A stretch of DNA of 64,000 bases, taken from contig JANHCV010000004.1 of NCBI GenBank assembly GCA_025594325.1, positions 1,798,001 through 1,862,000 on the forward strand, in the 5' to 3' direction. Position numbers and translations under genes: made by a program. This document shows, piece by piece, positions 28,420 to 40,500 of this stretch (within the stretch, counting starts at the first letter, position 1; each line of letters starts with the position of its first letter). The notes under the pieces are model-generated. The model did no database searches. It was not told where the DNA came from and worked only from the letters and a program-made list of their open reading frames with translations. This DNA is from Blastocladiella emersonii ATCC 22665. Its lineage: Eukaryota; Blastocladiomycota; Blastocladiomycetes; Blastocladiales; Blastocladiaceae.

Positions 28420-31250
28420 TCACACCGTCACCGTCGCCGCGGTGGGCGTGAGCGGCGCGACATGCATGGGACACTCGACGGCGCGGTGCTTGTTGAACCA
28501 GGCGGTCGCGCAGTCGACGTGGTAGCAGCACAGGCACGCCATGCGGATGACGCGGTCGCCGGGCGCGTACGACTCGTAGCAGATGAGGCACTCGGACGAC
28601 GGGTCGACGAGCGGCTGGAACGACGCCGACCGGGTGCGGCTGGGCAGTTCCACCGGTCCCTCGTCCTCCTCATCCTCATCATCATCCGAAGAAGACACCT
28701 CCCCCTCCTCTCGCCCTTGCGGAACCGGCGTCGCGGCCGCGACCTCGACCTCATCGCGCACCGGCCGCGGCGCGGCGGGTTGTTGCCAGACATCGACCGT
28801 GTACCGGTTGACCGCAGCGCGGATGACGGCGGCGGCCGCGGGCGAGGTCCCCGCGGCGACGCCGGCCAGGCACTCGGAGACGTGGTTCTCGCGGGCGTCC
28901 TGCGACCCGAACGCGCGCAGCGGGCGCAGGCACCCGGGACACTCGACGAGGGACCCGAGCGAGCCGACGGACGACGCGATCGACGCGACCGACGCGGTGC
29001 GCGAGAGTTCGCCGACGCGGCGCGGGTGTGGGGTCGGCGGGGTCGGCGGGATGGGCGGCGAAGGTGATTGGACTGCGGGAGCAGATGGGGCAGGGGAGGC
29101 GCGCGACGGGGCGAGCGGGGACGGGACCCGCCGCGGCACCTGCGGTTGCTGCGACTGCGTGTTGGGCTCGAGGATATGGAAGCACGGCTCGCACAGGCGG
29201 GCCATCCCGGCGGCGCGCGGCTGGAGGGCGGCGTCCGGGTAGAGTCCCTTGAGCTGGAGGCGGCGGGCCGAGCAGGGCGCGCAGAAGACCTTGCCGCACA
29301 GGCGGCAGTGGTGGCGGCGCAGGAAGAAGGTGAACTGGCGCGCGCACCCGTGGCACGCGGCGGCCTGGGCGTCGGGGGTCCAGGGTTGCGGGGTCGGGAG
29401 GAAGCGGGTGGCGGGGTCGGAGGGGGAAGAGGTGGGGGAAGGCGCGACGCGGGCCGAGTCGGGCAGCTGCTCGGCGGTCTCGAGCCACTGCATCAGGACG
29501 AACTTGGCGTCCTTTTTGCGGTTCGGGTCGGCGTCGTCTGGTGCGGGCGTACAGTTAGTACAGGATCGGATGCGCAGTCAAAAAGAAACGGCGTACCCTG
29601 GATCCCGGCGAGAAGCACCTGGATCGCGTCCTGGTACCGCTGGAACTCGGACACATTCGCGTCCTGCGTATCGTCGAGGATCGCGCGGGCGCGCGCCATG
29701 TAATCGGCCGCCGACTCGGCAGCGGGTTCCGCCGCCTCCGACGGCGCCACCGAGTCTTGCGCAGCGGCAACAGGCGGGAGCTGCTTGCGCATGACGCGCG
29801 CCCACTGGCGCGTCCGGTCGCCGGGGTTCCCGACCGGGCGGCGGGGCGGGTCAACGAACCCGGACGCCGAGTCGACGCCCATGAGCCAGGGCCGTGCGGC
29901 GGCGGCCGAGGAAGTGGACCCGACCGAAGTGCCCATCACCGAAGCCTCAGGCGCGTCGGGATCGGGTACGGTAGCCCAGTCCTCGATACAGTGCCACTCG
30001 GTCATCCACGCCCAGCCGGGGAGAAGCGGCACGTCGTCGAGTGCGTGGTACTCGCGCGGGTCGGCGTCGTCGTTGGTCGGGTCAAACTCGAGGAACCGGT
30101 GCGCGGGCGAGCCGCTGCTGCTGTTGCTCGCGGTCCGGCTGCGGCGGCGACCGAACGCGGCGAGGACCGCGGCACCGGCCGAGGGCGCGGGGGCGGGTTT
30201 CTCGACGATCTCAGCGACGCAGCGGAGGCGCGTGTGGCGGACGAGGGCGCGGTTGGTGCGGGCGAGGTACTGGCAGACGGAGGTGTGCATGGCGAGGGCG
30301 GCGAGGTCGTAGGCGGACTCGTCGGCGCGGTTGGTGGTGGCCGAGTTGGCGCCCTTGCGGAGGAGCACCTTGATGAGCAGCGAGTTGCCCTTGGCGCACG
30401 CGAGCATGAGGGGCGAGGTGCCCGCGGCGTTGACGGCGTTGACGTCAATCGCCGGGTGGTTGAGGAGCAGGTGCGCGATCTCGTGGTGGTTGCGGGCGAC
30501 GGCAACGTGCAGCGGGGTCCACCCGCCGCGGTCCTTGGCGTTGAGGTTGGCGCGCGCGTGCAGCAGCTTCTCGACGACGAACACGTTCCCGTTGAAGGCG
30601 GCCTTGTGGAGGGCGGTCTCGAGGTCCGGGTCGGCGAGGTCGACGATAGCGCCGTTCTCGAGCAGGACGTGCACGACGGCGTCGTACCCGCGCGTCGCGG
30701 CGAGGTGCAGCGGGGTCAGGCGCGAGACCGGGTGCGGCACGTTCACGGACACGTCCGGGTGCAGCTCGAGCAAGTTGCGCAGGTCGAGCGACCGGTTGGC
30801 GAGGGTCAGGGCAAACACCTGGTCCGACTCCTCGGCGGTGGTGGTGGTGGTGGGTGCGGGCGGCTCGGGCGAGGGCGTGGCATCGGTGACGGTGGACGAC
30901 GAGGCGGGCACGATGGCGCTCAGGCTGCCCGGCGCGTGGGTGTCGAGGATGACCGACGGCGCGGCCGGGGCGGGCAGCAGCGGGTCGTAGAAGGCGTGCG
31001 GCTCACCGACCACGGCTGGGGCGACGAAGAGCGGCGGCGGGAAGGCGAACGGGTCGACGGTCGCGGTGACGGTGCGCGCGGCACCGCTCGAGGACGGAGC
31101 GCGCGAGTGGGTGCGGGACAGCGGGTCGGCTGCAGCGAGCGGGTTGGGCACCGGCGCGGGGGCCGAGAGCGGGTCCGCGATGGCGGGCGCAGACGCGGAC
31201 GCGACGGCCGCGGCGTGGGCGCTCAGCGGGTCGTCGAGCGGGTGGCTCAT
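28420..31250 (-). CDS. Ankyrin-repeat, FYVE and RING-type zinc finger protein
   Basis: Exons 29597-31250 and 28420-29537 (59-nt intron) give 923 residues. A disordered Ala/Pro N-terminus begins MSHPLDDPLSAHAAAV. Ankyrin repeats follow at about 215-400 (TPLHLAATRGYDAVVHVLLE, TALHKAAFNGNVFVVEKLL, TPLHVAVARNHHEIAHLLL, SPLMLACAKGNSLLIKVLL). The second half has a FYVE finger (W-x4-AAACHGCARQFTF, RRHHCRLCGKVFC), which binds PI3P on endosomes. A short C2HC finger (ECPGCLRPL, ENHVSECL) comes next, then an acidic stretch. A RING-H2 variant ends it (SECLICYESY, CYHVDCATAWFNKH, ECPMH). FYVE plus RING resembles yeast Pib1 and animal rififylin, endosomal E3 ligases. The ankyrin module in front is unusual. 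Confidence 0.88.
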
Positions 31251-31760
31251 TGCGCAGTGTGTGTTTCGATGCGTTGCGGGTGGTTGTGGGTGTGGGAGAG
31301 CGCGGCGAGGACGACGAAGGCGAAGAGGACGAGAAAAAACGAGCGACGCGTTCCGTCGAGTGGCGTGGCGATCGCCGCGTGACCGGCCCGCCACGGCGCG
31401 CCACGGCAACGGGCCCACGTGGCCGCGCGTACACACCGTCGCGTCCAGCACGCGCGCGTGAGACACCACGGACCTCATACGCCACTACGGCGGCCGCGAA
31501 GTGATTCGGAGAGCGGGCCGGCGCGTGGCGGTGGTGGCGAAGCCGGCGGATCGGCGGCGCCGCGTGACGGGCGATCCACTCGGCGCCGTTTCACAGCCGT
31601 TTCGGTTTGAGTTCCCCGTCGCCGTCATCGTCATCGCGCGCTTGTCGATGGGAGCGGTGGTGTCTCCCCGCACCGCATCGATCCGTTCTCTCTCCCTATC
31701 TCTCTCTCATCGCCGCCACAATACATTGCACGCTAGCTCCATGCATCATCACCCGCACTA
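31251..31760. promoter_or_regulatory. Divergent promoter region, ANK-FYVE-RING / membrane protein
   Basis: About 510 nt separate two start codons on opposite strands. A TCTCTCTCCCTATCTCTCTC pyrimidine tract (about 31688-31708) lies just upstream of the plus gene. Confidence 0.5.
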
Positions 31761-33944
31761 ATGGCGTCGACCAACTCGCCGAGCCGGCCCGCCACCGACC
31801 CATCGCCATCACCGACGCCCGCCGTCGCCGTGCCGCGGCTGTCGGGCAACCCGGACCGTCTCGTCCTCGATGCGCCGCCCGCCAACTGGACCGCGCCCGA
31901 TCTGTCGCGCGCCTTCGGCTCCATCATCACCCAGCACCCGTCGTCCGTGTTCGCGCTGTGCCGGCCCGGCGCCGCGTCGAACCCGTGTTCCGCGCGCGCC
32001 GAGGACCTGCTGCTGGCGTGCGGCGCGCGCTCGTGCACGCCGCAGACGGACGCCGCCTTTGTGAGCGCGAAGCGGTACGCGGGCGACGCGACGCAGCCCG
32101 TGGCCAACGCGCGCGCCGCGATCCGCGACGCCGAGTCCCTCCAACTCTGTCTGCGCGACAAGTGTGCGCCGCACTACCTCGCCGCCTTCTCGCTGTACTG
32201 CGTCGACCTCGAGGACCCGCTGCTGCTCGCCGCGGGCGTGGCGCTGGTGGGGACGCCGCCGTGGATCGGCCCGTCGGCCGAGTCCGTCGACACCGCGCTG
32301 CTCGCCGACTACGCCGCGTACACGGCCCGCGCCGAGACGCGGAAACGCGGCATCGCGCAGACCGCCCCCGCCGCCGGATCGCGCGTCGGCGCGTGCACGC
32401 TCGCCGCCCCGATCGGCGCCGCGTGCGACGCCAAGAAGCTGCTGGCGGCGGGCGAGCTGCCGCTCGACGCCGTCCCCGCGCGCGAGCCGCTCGTCGTCAC
32501 CAACTCGGGGCTCAATGCCGTCGTGCTGCCGAAACAGGCCGGGCTCGCCGAGCCCCTGCCGCTCTCGCTCCCGCAGACCTACTACCTGCCGTCCGTCACC
32601 TGCACCGCCAACGGCACGCTGTCCGCCATCACCGCCAACGACGGCGGCGCGTGCGCGCTCTCGTCCGAGTGCATGTTCGGCGCGTGCGTCGACCGCAAGT
32701 GCGCGTTTGGGGTGCCGAAATCGGCTTTCACCACGGCCGACATTGCGCGCGCCGAGTCCCGCGCCGCGCTCGACGGCGGGCGGACGCCGTCGATCACGGA
32801 CCCGACAGTCCGCAGCCCGCGCGGCGAGCTGGCGGCGGGCGGCGCAGCGGACCCGGCACTCGTCAACGTGTATCTGATCCCGGCGGCGCTGCTGGCCGCC
32901 GTCGGCGTCTTCATGCTCGTCAAGCGCAAGCTCGCCGACCGCAAGTTCAAGCGCCTGCACATCCCCGACACGGTCGACCCCGGCCGGCCGTGGTGGCGCC
33001 GCCATGGCCCGCGCCGACGCCACCCGCTCGACCACCGCGGGTTCCACGTCGACGCCGAGCTCGCCGCGTCCGTCGCGCTCGGCGCGGGCCACGAGATGCT
33101 CGACTGCTACGACCCCGACGCGCTCCCGCGGTACTCGATGGTCGGGTTCTCCCGCCGCGTGTCCATGTTCCTCGGCTCGCTCGGCGCGCCTTCCGCCGCT
33201 GCGGACGCGAGCTCGGCCGCGTCGCGCAGCCCGCGCGTCGGACCGTCCGACCCGACCGCGTCTCCACGAACCACGGGCACGGTCGCGAGCGCCAGCGGCA
33301 GCGGCGCCCCATTCCGCCCGGATGCCCTCGCCCCGCCCGTCCCGCCCCTGACCCTGCCCGCGCCGCCCGCCGCCGCGATCCCGGACCCGACCGAGTACGA
33401 GCCGCCCCCGGTCCCCGCGATCCTCGTCACCGCGGCGTCCGTGCACGACCCGGACGTGGACGTGATCGCGCGCATGGCCGGGTTCTCGCTCCCGCCGCCG
33501 CCTGCCTACGACGCCCACCGCGACCACGCCCAGGTCGATCTCGGCACCATCGCGCTCGACCGGCTCCAAGGCAGCAGCTCGTCGCTGTCGGGTGCCGAGC
33601 AGGCGGCGGTGTCGCCCCGTCGCCCTGCAGCGCGCGCGAGCCCAGCACCACGATCGGTCCGCGGCGGCCGGTCCCACTCGCGCACGCCGCGGAGCCGGAG
33701 CCGGTCGGTCCCGCGCGCGCTGCCATTGGCGGCGAGCGGGGGCGAGGAACCGCTGCTGAGCCCATCGGCGCCGCCGATACCCGCGTCGCCGTCGACGATC
33801 CGGCTCACGCCGCCATTACTCGGCGCGGGTGGCGAGGGGGATGAGGGGCGCACGGTGTCGACGCCGGCGAGTATCTTTAGCCGGCGGAGCGATGACGGGG
33901 AAGAGGTGGTTGAGGAGGAGGAGAGAGGACGGAGGGCGGTATAG
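31761..33944 (+). CDS. Single-pass membrane protein with Cys-containing ectodomain
   Basis: Intronless, 727 residues. The N-terminal 370 residues contain spaced cysteines (FALCRPGAASNPCSARAEDL, LLACGARSCTP, QLCLRDKCAPHYLAAFSLYC, GGACALSSECMFGACVDRKC) suggestive of disulphides. One transmembrane helix (VNVYLIPAALLAAVGVFMLV) is followed by KRKLADRKFKR, a stop-transfer sequence. About 330 residues of Ser/Pro/Ala-rich tail follow, with Arg/Ser stretches. No clear signal peptide follows the ATG at 31761, so topology rests on the cysteines and the positive-inside rule. An upstream exon with a signal is possible. I do not recognise the family; a receptor- or sensor-like layout is inference. Confidence 0.75.
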   Translation: MASTNSPSRPATDPSPSPTPAVAVPRLSGNPDRLVLDAPPANWTAPDLSRAFGSIITQHPSSVFALCRPGAASNPCSARAEDLLLACGARSCTPQTDAAFVSAKRYAGDATQPVANARAAIRDAESLQLCLRDKCAPHYLAAFSLYCVDLEDPLLLAAGVALVGTPPWIGPSAESVDTALLADYAAYTARAETRKRGIAQTAPAAGSRVGACTLAAPIGAACDAKKLLAAGELPLDAVPAREPLVVTNSGLNAVVLPKQAGLAEPLPLSLPQTYYLPSVTCTANGTLSAITANDGGACALSSECMFGACVDRKCAFGVPKSAFTTADIARAESRAALDGGRTPSITDPTVRSPRGELAAGGAADPALVNVYLIPAALLAAVGVFMLVKRKLADRKFKRLHIPDTVDPGRPWWRRHGPRRRHPLDHRGFHVDAELAASVALGAGHEMLDCYDPDALPRYSMVGFSRRVSMFLGSLGAPSAAADASSAASRSPRVGPSDPTASPRTTGTVASASGSGAPFRPDALAPPVPPLTLPAPPAAAIPDPTEYEPPPVPAILVTAASVHDPDVDVIARMAGFSLPPPPAYDAHRDHAQVDLGTIALDRLQGSSSSLSGAEQAAVSPRRPAARASPAPRSVRGGRSHSRTPRSRSRSVPRALPLAASGGEEPLLSPSAPPIPASPSTIRLTPPLLGAGGEGDEGRTVSTPASIFSRRSDDGEEVVEEEERGRRAV

Positions 33945-34007
33945 ACACTCATATATAATACGTTTGGACTTCAATACCGGCGGCGACCAACTCGAGTCTC
34001 GCTCGCC

Positions 34008-34922
34008 TTAGGCCTTGGCCTTCTTGCCCTTCTTCCCGCCGGTCCGGCGCCCGCCAACAACGCGCGCGGCGGCGGCAGTGGGCGCGTCCTTGTCCTTCGC
34101 CTTCTGGTTCTTGTTCTCAGTGACGATCCGCATCGCCTCGTCGTACTCGACGCCCTCCTCCAGCGTGAGGTTCCGGGCCTGGAGGTGCTGCTCGAGGATC
34201 TCGTATCCCGCGCGGGCAAACGCCGACAGCAGCGTGGCGCGCTCCGCGGCGTGCTTGAGCGCCTCGAGGTCCTTGGCCTTGATGGCGAGCTGCGCAAAGT
34301 GCATGATGGTCTCGGCGTGGAACGCCTCGGCGATCGTCAAGTGGCTCACAGTGGCGCGGAGCTGGGTGAGCGTCTCGAACGCCGCGTCCCACACGCCGGT
34401 CTGGTTGGCGGGGACCCAGCTGGGCGCGCCGGCGTCGAGTGAGTCCAGCTCGGCGGCGCGGGTCGGCGGCGGGCCCTGCTGCGCCTCGATCTCGTTGACG
34501 GTGCGCAGCAGCGTCGTGATCCGGTACTCGCACTTGGCGACGCGCGCGCGAAGCTCGGCGTTCTCGGTGCGAAGATTGGCGGTCTCGGCGGCGGGCGCGG
34601 CGGCGAGGGCCTCGGGCGCGGCCTGGCGCTCCTCGATCTCGTTGGCGGTGCGCAGCAGCGTCGTGATGCGGTACTCGCACTTGGCAACGCGCGCGCGCAG
34701 CTCGGCGTTCTCGGCGGCGAGCGCGGCGAGCGCCTCAGGCGCGGCAGCTTCGGCAGCAGTGGGCGAGTCTAGAGGAACACGCGCGACTCGTGTGTAAGTC
34801 TCGATTCACAAAGCGGAGAGTGAAGGCGCGTGCGTACCGGTACCCTCAAGAAGCGAGCGGAGCTGGTCGACCTGGTCCTGCAGCGCCTGGATCGTGGCGG
34901 GCGAGTCGTCCGAGTGCGACAT
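34008..34922 (-). CDS. Coiled-coil protein with internal duplication
   Basis: Exons 34838-34922 and 34008-34768 (69-nt intron ending CTCTAG; an alternative donor 6 nt away keeps the frame) give 281 residues. The start MSHSDDSPATIQALQDQVDQ is heptad-like. Two 48-residue copies follow, each with ENAELRARVAKCEYRITTLL and an R-T-x-NEIE ending. A helical region (WDAAFETLTQLRATVSHLTI, AEAFHAETIMHFAQLAIKAK) and a basic tail (GGRRTGGKKGKKAKA) complete it. The family is unknown. The strong periodicity predicts a parallel coiled coil; the Lys-rich tail suggests nucleic acid contact or a nuclear signal. Confidence 0.75.
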
Positions 34923-35313
34923 GGTGGCGTTGCTGAAGTTTCTGCAGCGTGGCGGGAGGGGGACCAGGTATTCTCGTCAGTGTACATGTTCTGCACGAGA
35001 ATGTTTGCCTGCCGAGCGTGGAGAGCCCGCTGCAGCTGGGGGAGGAGCATCAAGCTCTAGGTCTGCACGCGCGAGTGCTGATCGACTGCGCGACGCTACT
35101 CTACCACGTTGCAGCGAGACTTTGCATGGTGTGATGAATGCATTGCTTACCTGAGGGGTGCGTCCGTGCAAGTCGATCTGCACTGACAGCGGCGAGGAGC
35201 GTTCGGCGACCCGCCAAGCGACCAGCGCCTCAAAACAGAAACCAGCGCCACCACGTGCGGCTGACCGCCACGTCGATTCAAGACGCACGCGAGTACCGCC
35301 TCGCCTTTGCGCC

Positions 35314-36442
35314 TCACCTCAGCCCTCTCGTCAGTTCCAATCGTCTTAAAGAGAGTGGGATAGTGTAGGCGTCGGAATATATCAATACGTTGCAGCACGC
35401 CCAGACACACCACGAACTGAAGCAAAATCCAAAGCCTGATCCAGCGTAGCGGTCCGGCTTCGCATCCTCCTCCTCGCGCGCCCGCCCCCGCACATCGCAC
35501 CCGTTGCAGCACCGAAGCCCCTCGCCGAGCGACTGCACGCCCTTGAACAGCACCTTGCGGCGACACACGGTCCGGTGGGTGTCCGGCGGTCTCGCCGCCG
35601 CCAGGAGCCGACTCGCAAGCGGCCACGCCCCGCCCGTGTCCTCGCCGGTGCCCCGCGGGACTGCTGTCCTGCGCCTTGCGCTCGTTGACCGACGGCAGCG
35701 GGACACACTTCGGGTGGTACAGGACCTGTCGGAACTCGCCCGGCGTGCCATCGCGGGAGCACGCGCCGAGGAAGTGCGAGACGGCGGCGGACGAGGTCGG
35801 GGTGCCGAGGACGAGCACGGTGCGGAAATCGGACACGAGAACGTCCTAGAAAACAAGTCACAACTAAGCTCTCGATCGTCACGGCTCGGACTGAGTGCAG
35901 CGTACGCGAGCAAAGATGTTGGTTGCGAACACGACCAGGACCCGCTGCGCACCCGTGGCGGCCATGCGCTCAGGCGCCATCTCCTTGTGCCCACGCGAGT
36001 TGGCGCCATGGTACGAGTACATATTGCCGCGCAGGTGCGGGTACAGCGAGGCCAGGTCCTGGTGCAGCTGCACCAACGTGAGCCGGTCGTAGCCGCCAAA
36101 GAGGACGCGCGGTAGCTCGTCCATGTTCTCCGGCGTCGCTCGGCTCAGAATCGAGTCAACGAGCTGTCGCGCGAGCTATTCAACGTGCAAGTATGAGCAC
36201 AGCCGGGGCAATAGGGACGCGGAGTGTCCTCGTACATTCATCCACTGAAGGTGAGGCGTCGGGTTGGCCACGATGTGGTGGTAGATGTTGGGTCGGTCCT
36301 CGGCGAGCGGGAGCTGCGGGTTTTCCTTGCCCGCCTCGGCAATTCCGTCCACTATAGCCTGTTGCGCGAGGCGGCGGGCCTCGTGCTTGCTCAGGAACAC
36401 GTATTCCACCCTCTCGCCATCGTCGGATTCGCTGTGATACAT
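35314..36442 (-). CDS. Hypothetical four-exon protein, intact member of a local tandem pair
   Basis: Predicted exons 36236-36442, 35906-36175, 35709-35845 and 35314-35668, introns of 60, 60 and 40 nt, about 322 residues. It starts MYHSESDDGERVEYVFLSKH. Recognisable blocks are EDRPNIYHHIVANPTPHLQW, ILSRATPENMDELPRVLFGG, QRVLVVFATNIFARDVLVSD and VLVLGTPTSSAAVSHFLGAC. A cysteine block follows (TVCRRKVLFKGVQSLGEG, CCNGCDVRGRAREE). No family recognised. The same blocks recur, more decayed, at 36490-37290, which supports the exon structure. The third intron, only 40 nt, is the weakest point; without it the frame breaks. The end is hydrophobic (FGFCFSSWCVWACCNVLIY). Confidence 0.5.
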
Positions 36443-36489
36443 GTTGATGCGTCAAGTTACAGGCTACAAGGGGTCCGCGCCGAGGGCTA

Positions 36490-37290
36490 GGCAAGAGAGG
36501 AAGTCGGTGCTGTTGAGCGAGCGAGCGCTGCCGAGGTCGCCGGGGAGTGGCGCAGCTCGTCCATCAGCTGATCCAACGCGACCCTTTCAGCGCGTCTCGC
36601 CGCAAGCGAGAGACACGATCGGCAGGAACACGCTGTCGTCGAGGAAATTAGGATGTAGATCACGCGGATCACAAAACCGAACAGACCATGTTCGCATGAA
36701 ATGCAGGCACACGGTTCAAGCACGCGGCGCGCGCCTGCTTCTCGCGGACGTCACACTCGTTGCAGCGCCGTTCGTCCACGCCAAATCGCCGGCCGCTCTT
36801 GAAGAAGCTCTCGCGGCGACACACGGGCCCGTACGTCCTGGCGGCGGCGGCGCGACGGGCAGGCTTGGGACCGGCCCATGAGCTCGACCACCACGCTTTC
36901 GCTGTAGCAGCCGACCAATAAGCGCGGCAGCTCGTCCATGTTTTCGGAAGTAACGCGACTGAGGATTAGGTAGAGGATCTGTCGCGCATACTACCCTGGG
37001 AGCGTCGTGTCGACGAACATCAGGCTCCAATCACGCGAGAAGCTCACGCGCGCTGAGCCAGGGGATCTCTAATCGGTTCTCGAGGACCATAAGGTGGTAG
37101 ATGTTGGGGCTTTCGGGGACCGTAAGCTTCAGGGTTAGTTCGGCGTGCTCCTTGATGCAGCGGAGCTTGTCCTGCATCAGGTACGCGCGGGACGCCTCGG
37201 TTCGCTGGCGCTGCCAGTCCATCAAGTCGTCGCGGTAGGCTTCATCGTTCCCGCGTTCCAGAATGGTACATTCATTTTTTATCAGTTCAC
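36490..37290 (-). pseudogene. Decayed paralogue of the adjacent hypothetical gene
   Basis: Blocks appear in the same order as in the neighbour but in different frames. They are AELTLKLTVPESPNIYHLMV and ENRLEIPWLS, then ILSRVTSENMDELPRLLVGC. CRRESFFKSGRRFG and RRCNECDVREKQAR follow, and a partial LMDELRHS-like remnant lies near 36550. I could not find splice sites that join them in frame: GTGAGC after PWLSA gives the wrong phase. It is either a pseudogene or a gene whose structure I misread. It lies between the intact copy and PAN2 and is divergent from PAN2. Confidence 0.5.
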
Positions 37291-37570
37291 GGGCGTCGGA
37301 GCGAGCGTGGCGGCCCAGCTTGCCGTGAGCGGTCGAGGGCAGCGTTGAGCCACCGGCGCGACGCGCCTCGCCGCGCGCGGGCAGCGTGGCTTTGAGCCTC
37401 GCACGTGACGGGTCGTTGCGGTCGACGACGCCTTCGCGGCCTCTTGCGCACGCAGTCCTCTGCTGCGCCCGCATCGCCCCGCGCCCCATGTATCGCTTGC
37501 ACAAGAGACCGCCTGCACTTTGCCCGTAACCCGTTCCAACCCCCCGCCCCCGTCATCCATCCGCGCCGCC

Positions 37571-40500
37571 ATGGACGACGAGCGCCCCGCCCTCGTGCCC
37601 GTCGGCACCTACTACACGGCGACCCCGTCGAGCCCCGCGGGCGTGTCGGCCGTCCACTTTGACGACTATCAGGAGCTCATCTACGTCGGCCACGCGCAGG
37701 TGCGACGGCGTGCCGCTGCTGCGCTCTCCGACCGAGGCGGACCGCGTCACTCACGCGCGCCAGCCGTGCCTAGGGCCACACGCGCACCTTTGTCATGCCT
37801 GCCTGCGAGCCGTACACGGCCCACCAGGCCTTCTACTCGCCCATCCTCGGCTGGATGTCCGACTCGTCGCTCAACCGCGGCGCCATCGCCGTCTCGGCCG
37901 AGGGCGTCAAGCTCGTCGGCCGCCGCGGCATGCCCATCTGGACGCTGACGTACGCTCATTTCCATCAAACTTGATCGACCGATCCGCTTACCTCCCCCGG
38001 CATGTAGCGCCAAAAACGACTTCAAGTCCGCCAACCTGTTCGCCATGGCGCGTGCGCCGCAGTCGGCCGCGGCACACGAGATGCTGGTCTCGGCGTCGTT
38101 TGCGCGCCTGTGCGTCGTCAACTACGAGCGCGGCGCGATCCTGCGCGACCTCGCCGCTGACGAGATGCAGGAGGTGCACGTCATGTGCGGCGCCGGCGCG
38201 CACACCGTGGTCGCCGGCGCGGCCAACGGTGCGCTCAAGGTCTTTGACGCGCGCACCTGGCGCCCGACCGTGTCGCTCGCCGTGCAGCCGGGCCCCTTCT
38301 CAGCCGTCGTCGCCGCCAGCGAGCACCTCATCTTGACCACGGGCGCACACTCGGCGCGTAACGTCGTCGACGTCATCGACCTCCGCACCCAGGCCCTCCT
38401 CGGGTCGATCCCGGTGCCCGCCGCGCTCCTCACCGCGCTCCCCGGGTCCGACGCCCGCGCGGTCGCGATCGGCGAGGCCGGGGTCGCGTCGGTCCTCGAC
38501 GCCGCGACGCTGAGCGTGACCGACACCGTGACGCTGTTCGATCCGGAAGCCGTGGTCCCGATCGGCGAGAGCGACGACGACGACGACGGCGACCCGGTGC
38601 TGCCGATGCCGCCGTCGTACTCGTGCGTGCACGCGTCGTCGTCGGGCGACCTGGTCGCGATCGGCGACTGGGAGGGCAACGTGCACTTCTGGTCGCGCGC
38701 CGCGACCACGCCGTCCGTCGACACGGACAGCGGGATCCTCGACTGGACACCCGAGGACGCGCCGCGCGTCAACGCCGTCAGCGAGCCGACCGTGGTCCCG
38801 AGCATGGTCACGCCGACGGACCCCGTGCACTGGGACCCGAAGGTCGCCCTCAACGAGTTCGGGATGCCGCGGTACACGGCGCCGCTGCTGAGCGGGACGT
38901 GGCCCGAGCACATCATGCACTCGGTCGGCTTGCCGCCCGTCGTCATCGCGCCCAGCATCATGACCAACGCGCGCGGCACCGATGCGCTCAAGTCGGCGCC
39001 GAAGCCCGCGTCGCTGCAGCGCAACCAGTGGCCGTACAAGACGAAACCCGAGGTGCCGCGGTTCAAGTCGGCGCGGCGCAACCGGTCGCGGTCGCGCGGG
39101 CGCAGCGCGGGCGAGGGCAAGTCGATTCTCGACGACTACAAGCAGATGGAGATCCAGTACTCGCGGTTCGGCGTGCAGGACTTTGACTTCCGGTTCTTCA
39201 ACCCGACGCCGTACGCCGGGCTCGAGACGGCGGTGCCGCAGTCGTACGTCAACAACTACCTGCAGGCGCTCTTCTACGCGCGCGGGTTCGCGCAGTGCGC
39301 GATCCAGCACTCGGTGTCGCCGACGTGCACCAAGGAGCTGTGCTTGCTGTGCGAGACCGGGTACCTGTTCCGCATGCTGCAGCAGGCGCAGGGCCAGGAG
39401 ATCGTGTGCCGGGCGGCCAACTGGTGCTCGACGTTCGGCCACGTCCGCGAGACCACGGTCATGAACCTGCGCGAGAACCCGGCGGTCCCGTTCCCGAGCA
39501 TCGGCGGCACCATGGCGCAGTGCGCGCGGTTCCTGTTCGACCAGTTCAAGCGCGACGCCGACTCGGTCGCCGTCGTCGAGGAGTTCCGCGCCCGCCTGCT
39601 CACGCGGTCCGAATGCGCCGGGTGCCACACACGCAAGGAGAAGGTCGTCGACGCCTTCACCGTCGACCTCGCGTACCCGGGCGCACGCATCAACCACCCG
39701 GACACGACGTTTGTGGATCTGCTCCGCGCGTCCATGGTCACCACCGAGTCGAGCCGCGTCTGGTGCAGCAAGTGCCGCCAGTACAAGGCCACGACCCAGG
39801 ACCGCGCGCCCATCCGCCTCCCGAACGTGCTCCACGTCAACTGCAACGTGCGCACCGACTGGAACTCGGACTGGTGGTGTACCAAGGGTACGTCGCTCGA
39901 TTGCGAGCCCGCTGACGTGCGGTAACTGACACACGCGCGTTCGCGGGCGCCTGTAGACAACCACTTTACCGGGGTCCAGGGCTCGCACTTCATGCCGCTG
40001 CGCGTCAAAATCTGGCTCGACGACGAGCAGGCGCTGCAGATCGAGCAGGCCGCCGACGACGCGTCGGGCGACGACATTTACGCGCTCGCCGCCGTCGTGT
40101 TCGAGGTCTCGGAAGGCCGCCCGCACATTGCGAGCCACGTCGAAGGTACGCTGGCTTCGCTGGCCGCCGCCCCCTGCGAAGACTCACCCCCTCGCGCGCT
40201 CGCGTGTAGTCGAGGAGAACCAGTGGTATATGTTCAACGACTTTCTGGTCCGCCACATCCCCGAGAACCAGGTGCTGCAGTTCCCGCGGTGGAAGACGCC
40301 GACGATCCTGCACTACCGGCGCATGGTGCCGCAGGCGCCGTCCGCCGACGGCGTCATGTACACGCAGGCGGGCCCGCTGACCGTGTCATCGGACCCGGAC
40401 ATGCCGCTCGACCCGATCATCACGCCGACCGAGCTGGTGTCGATCCTCGAGGGCGTGCACGTCATCAACCCGACGCGGTGCGTGGCGACCATGGACCCGC

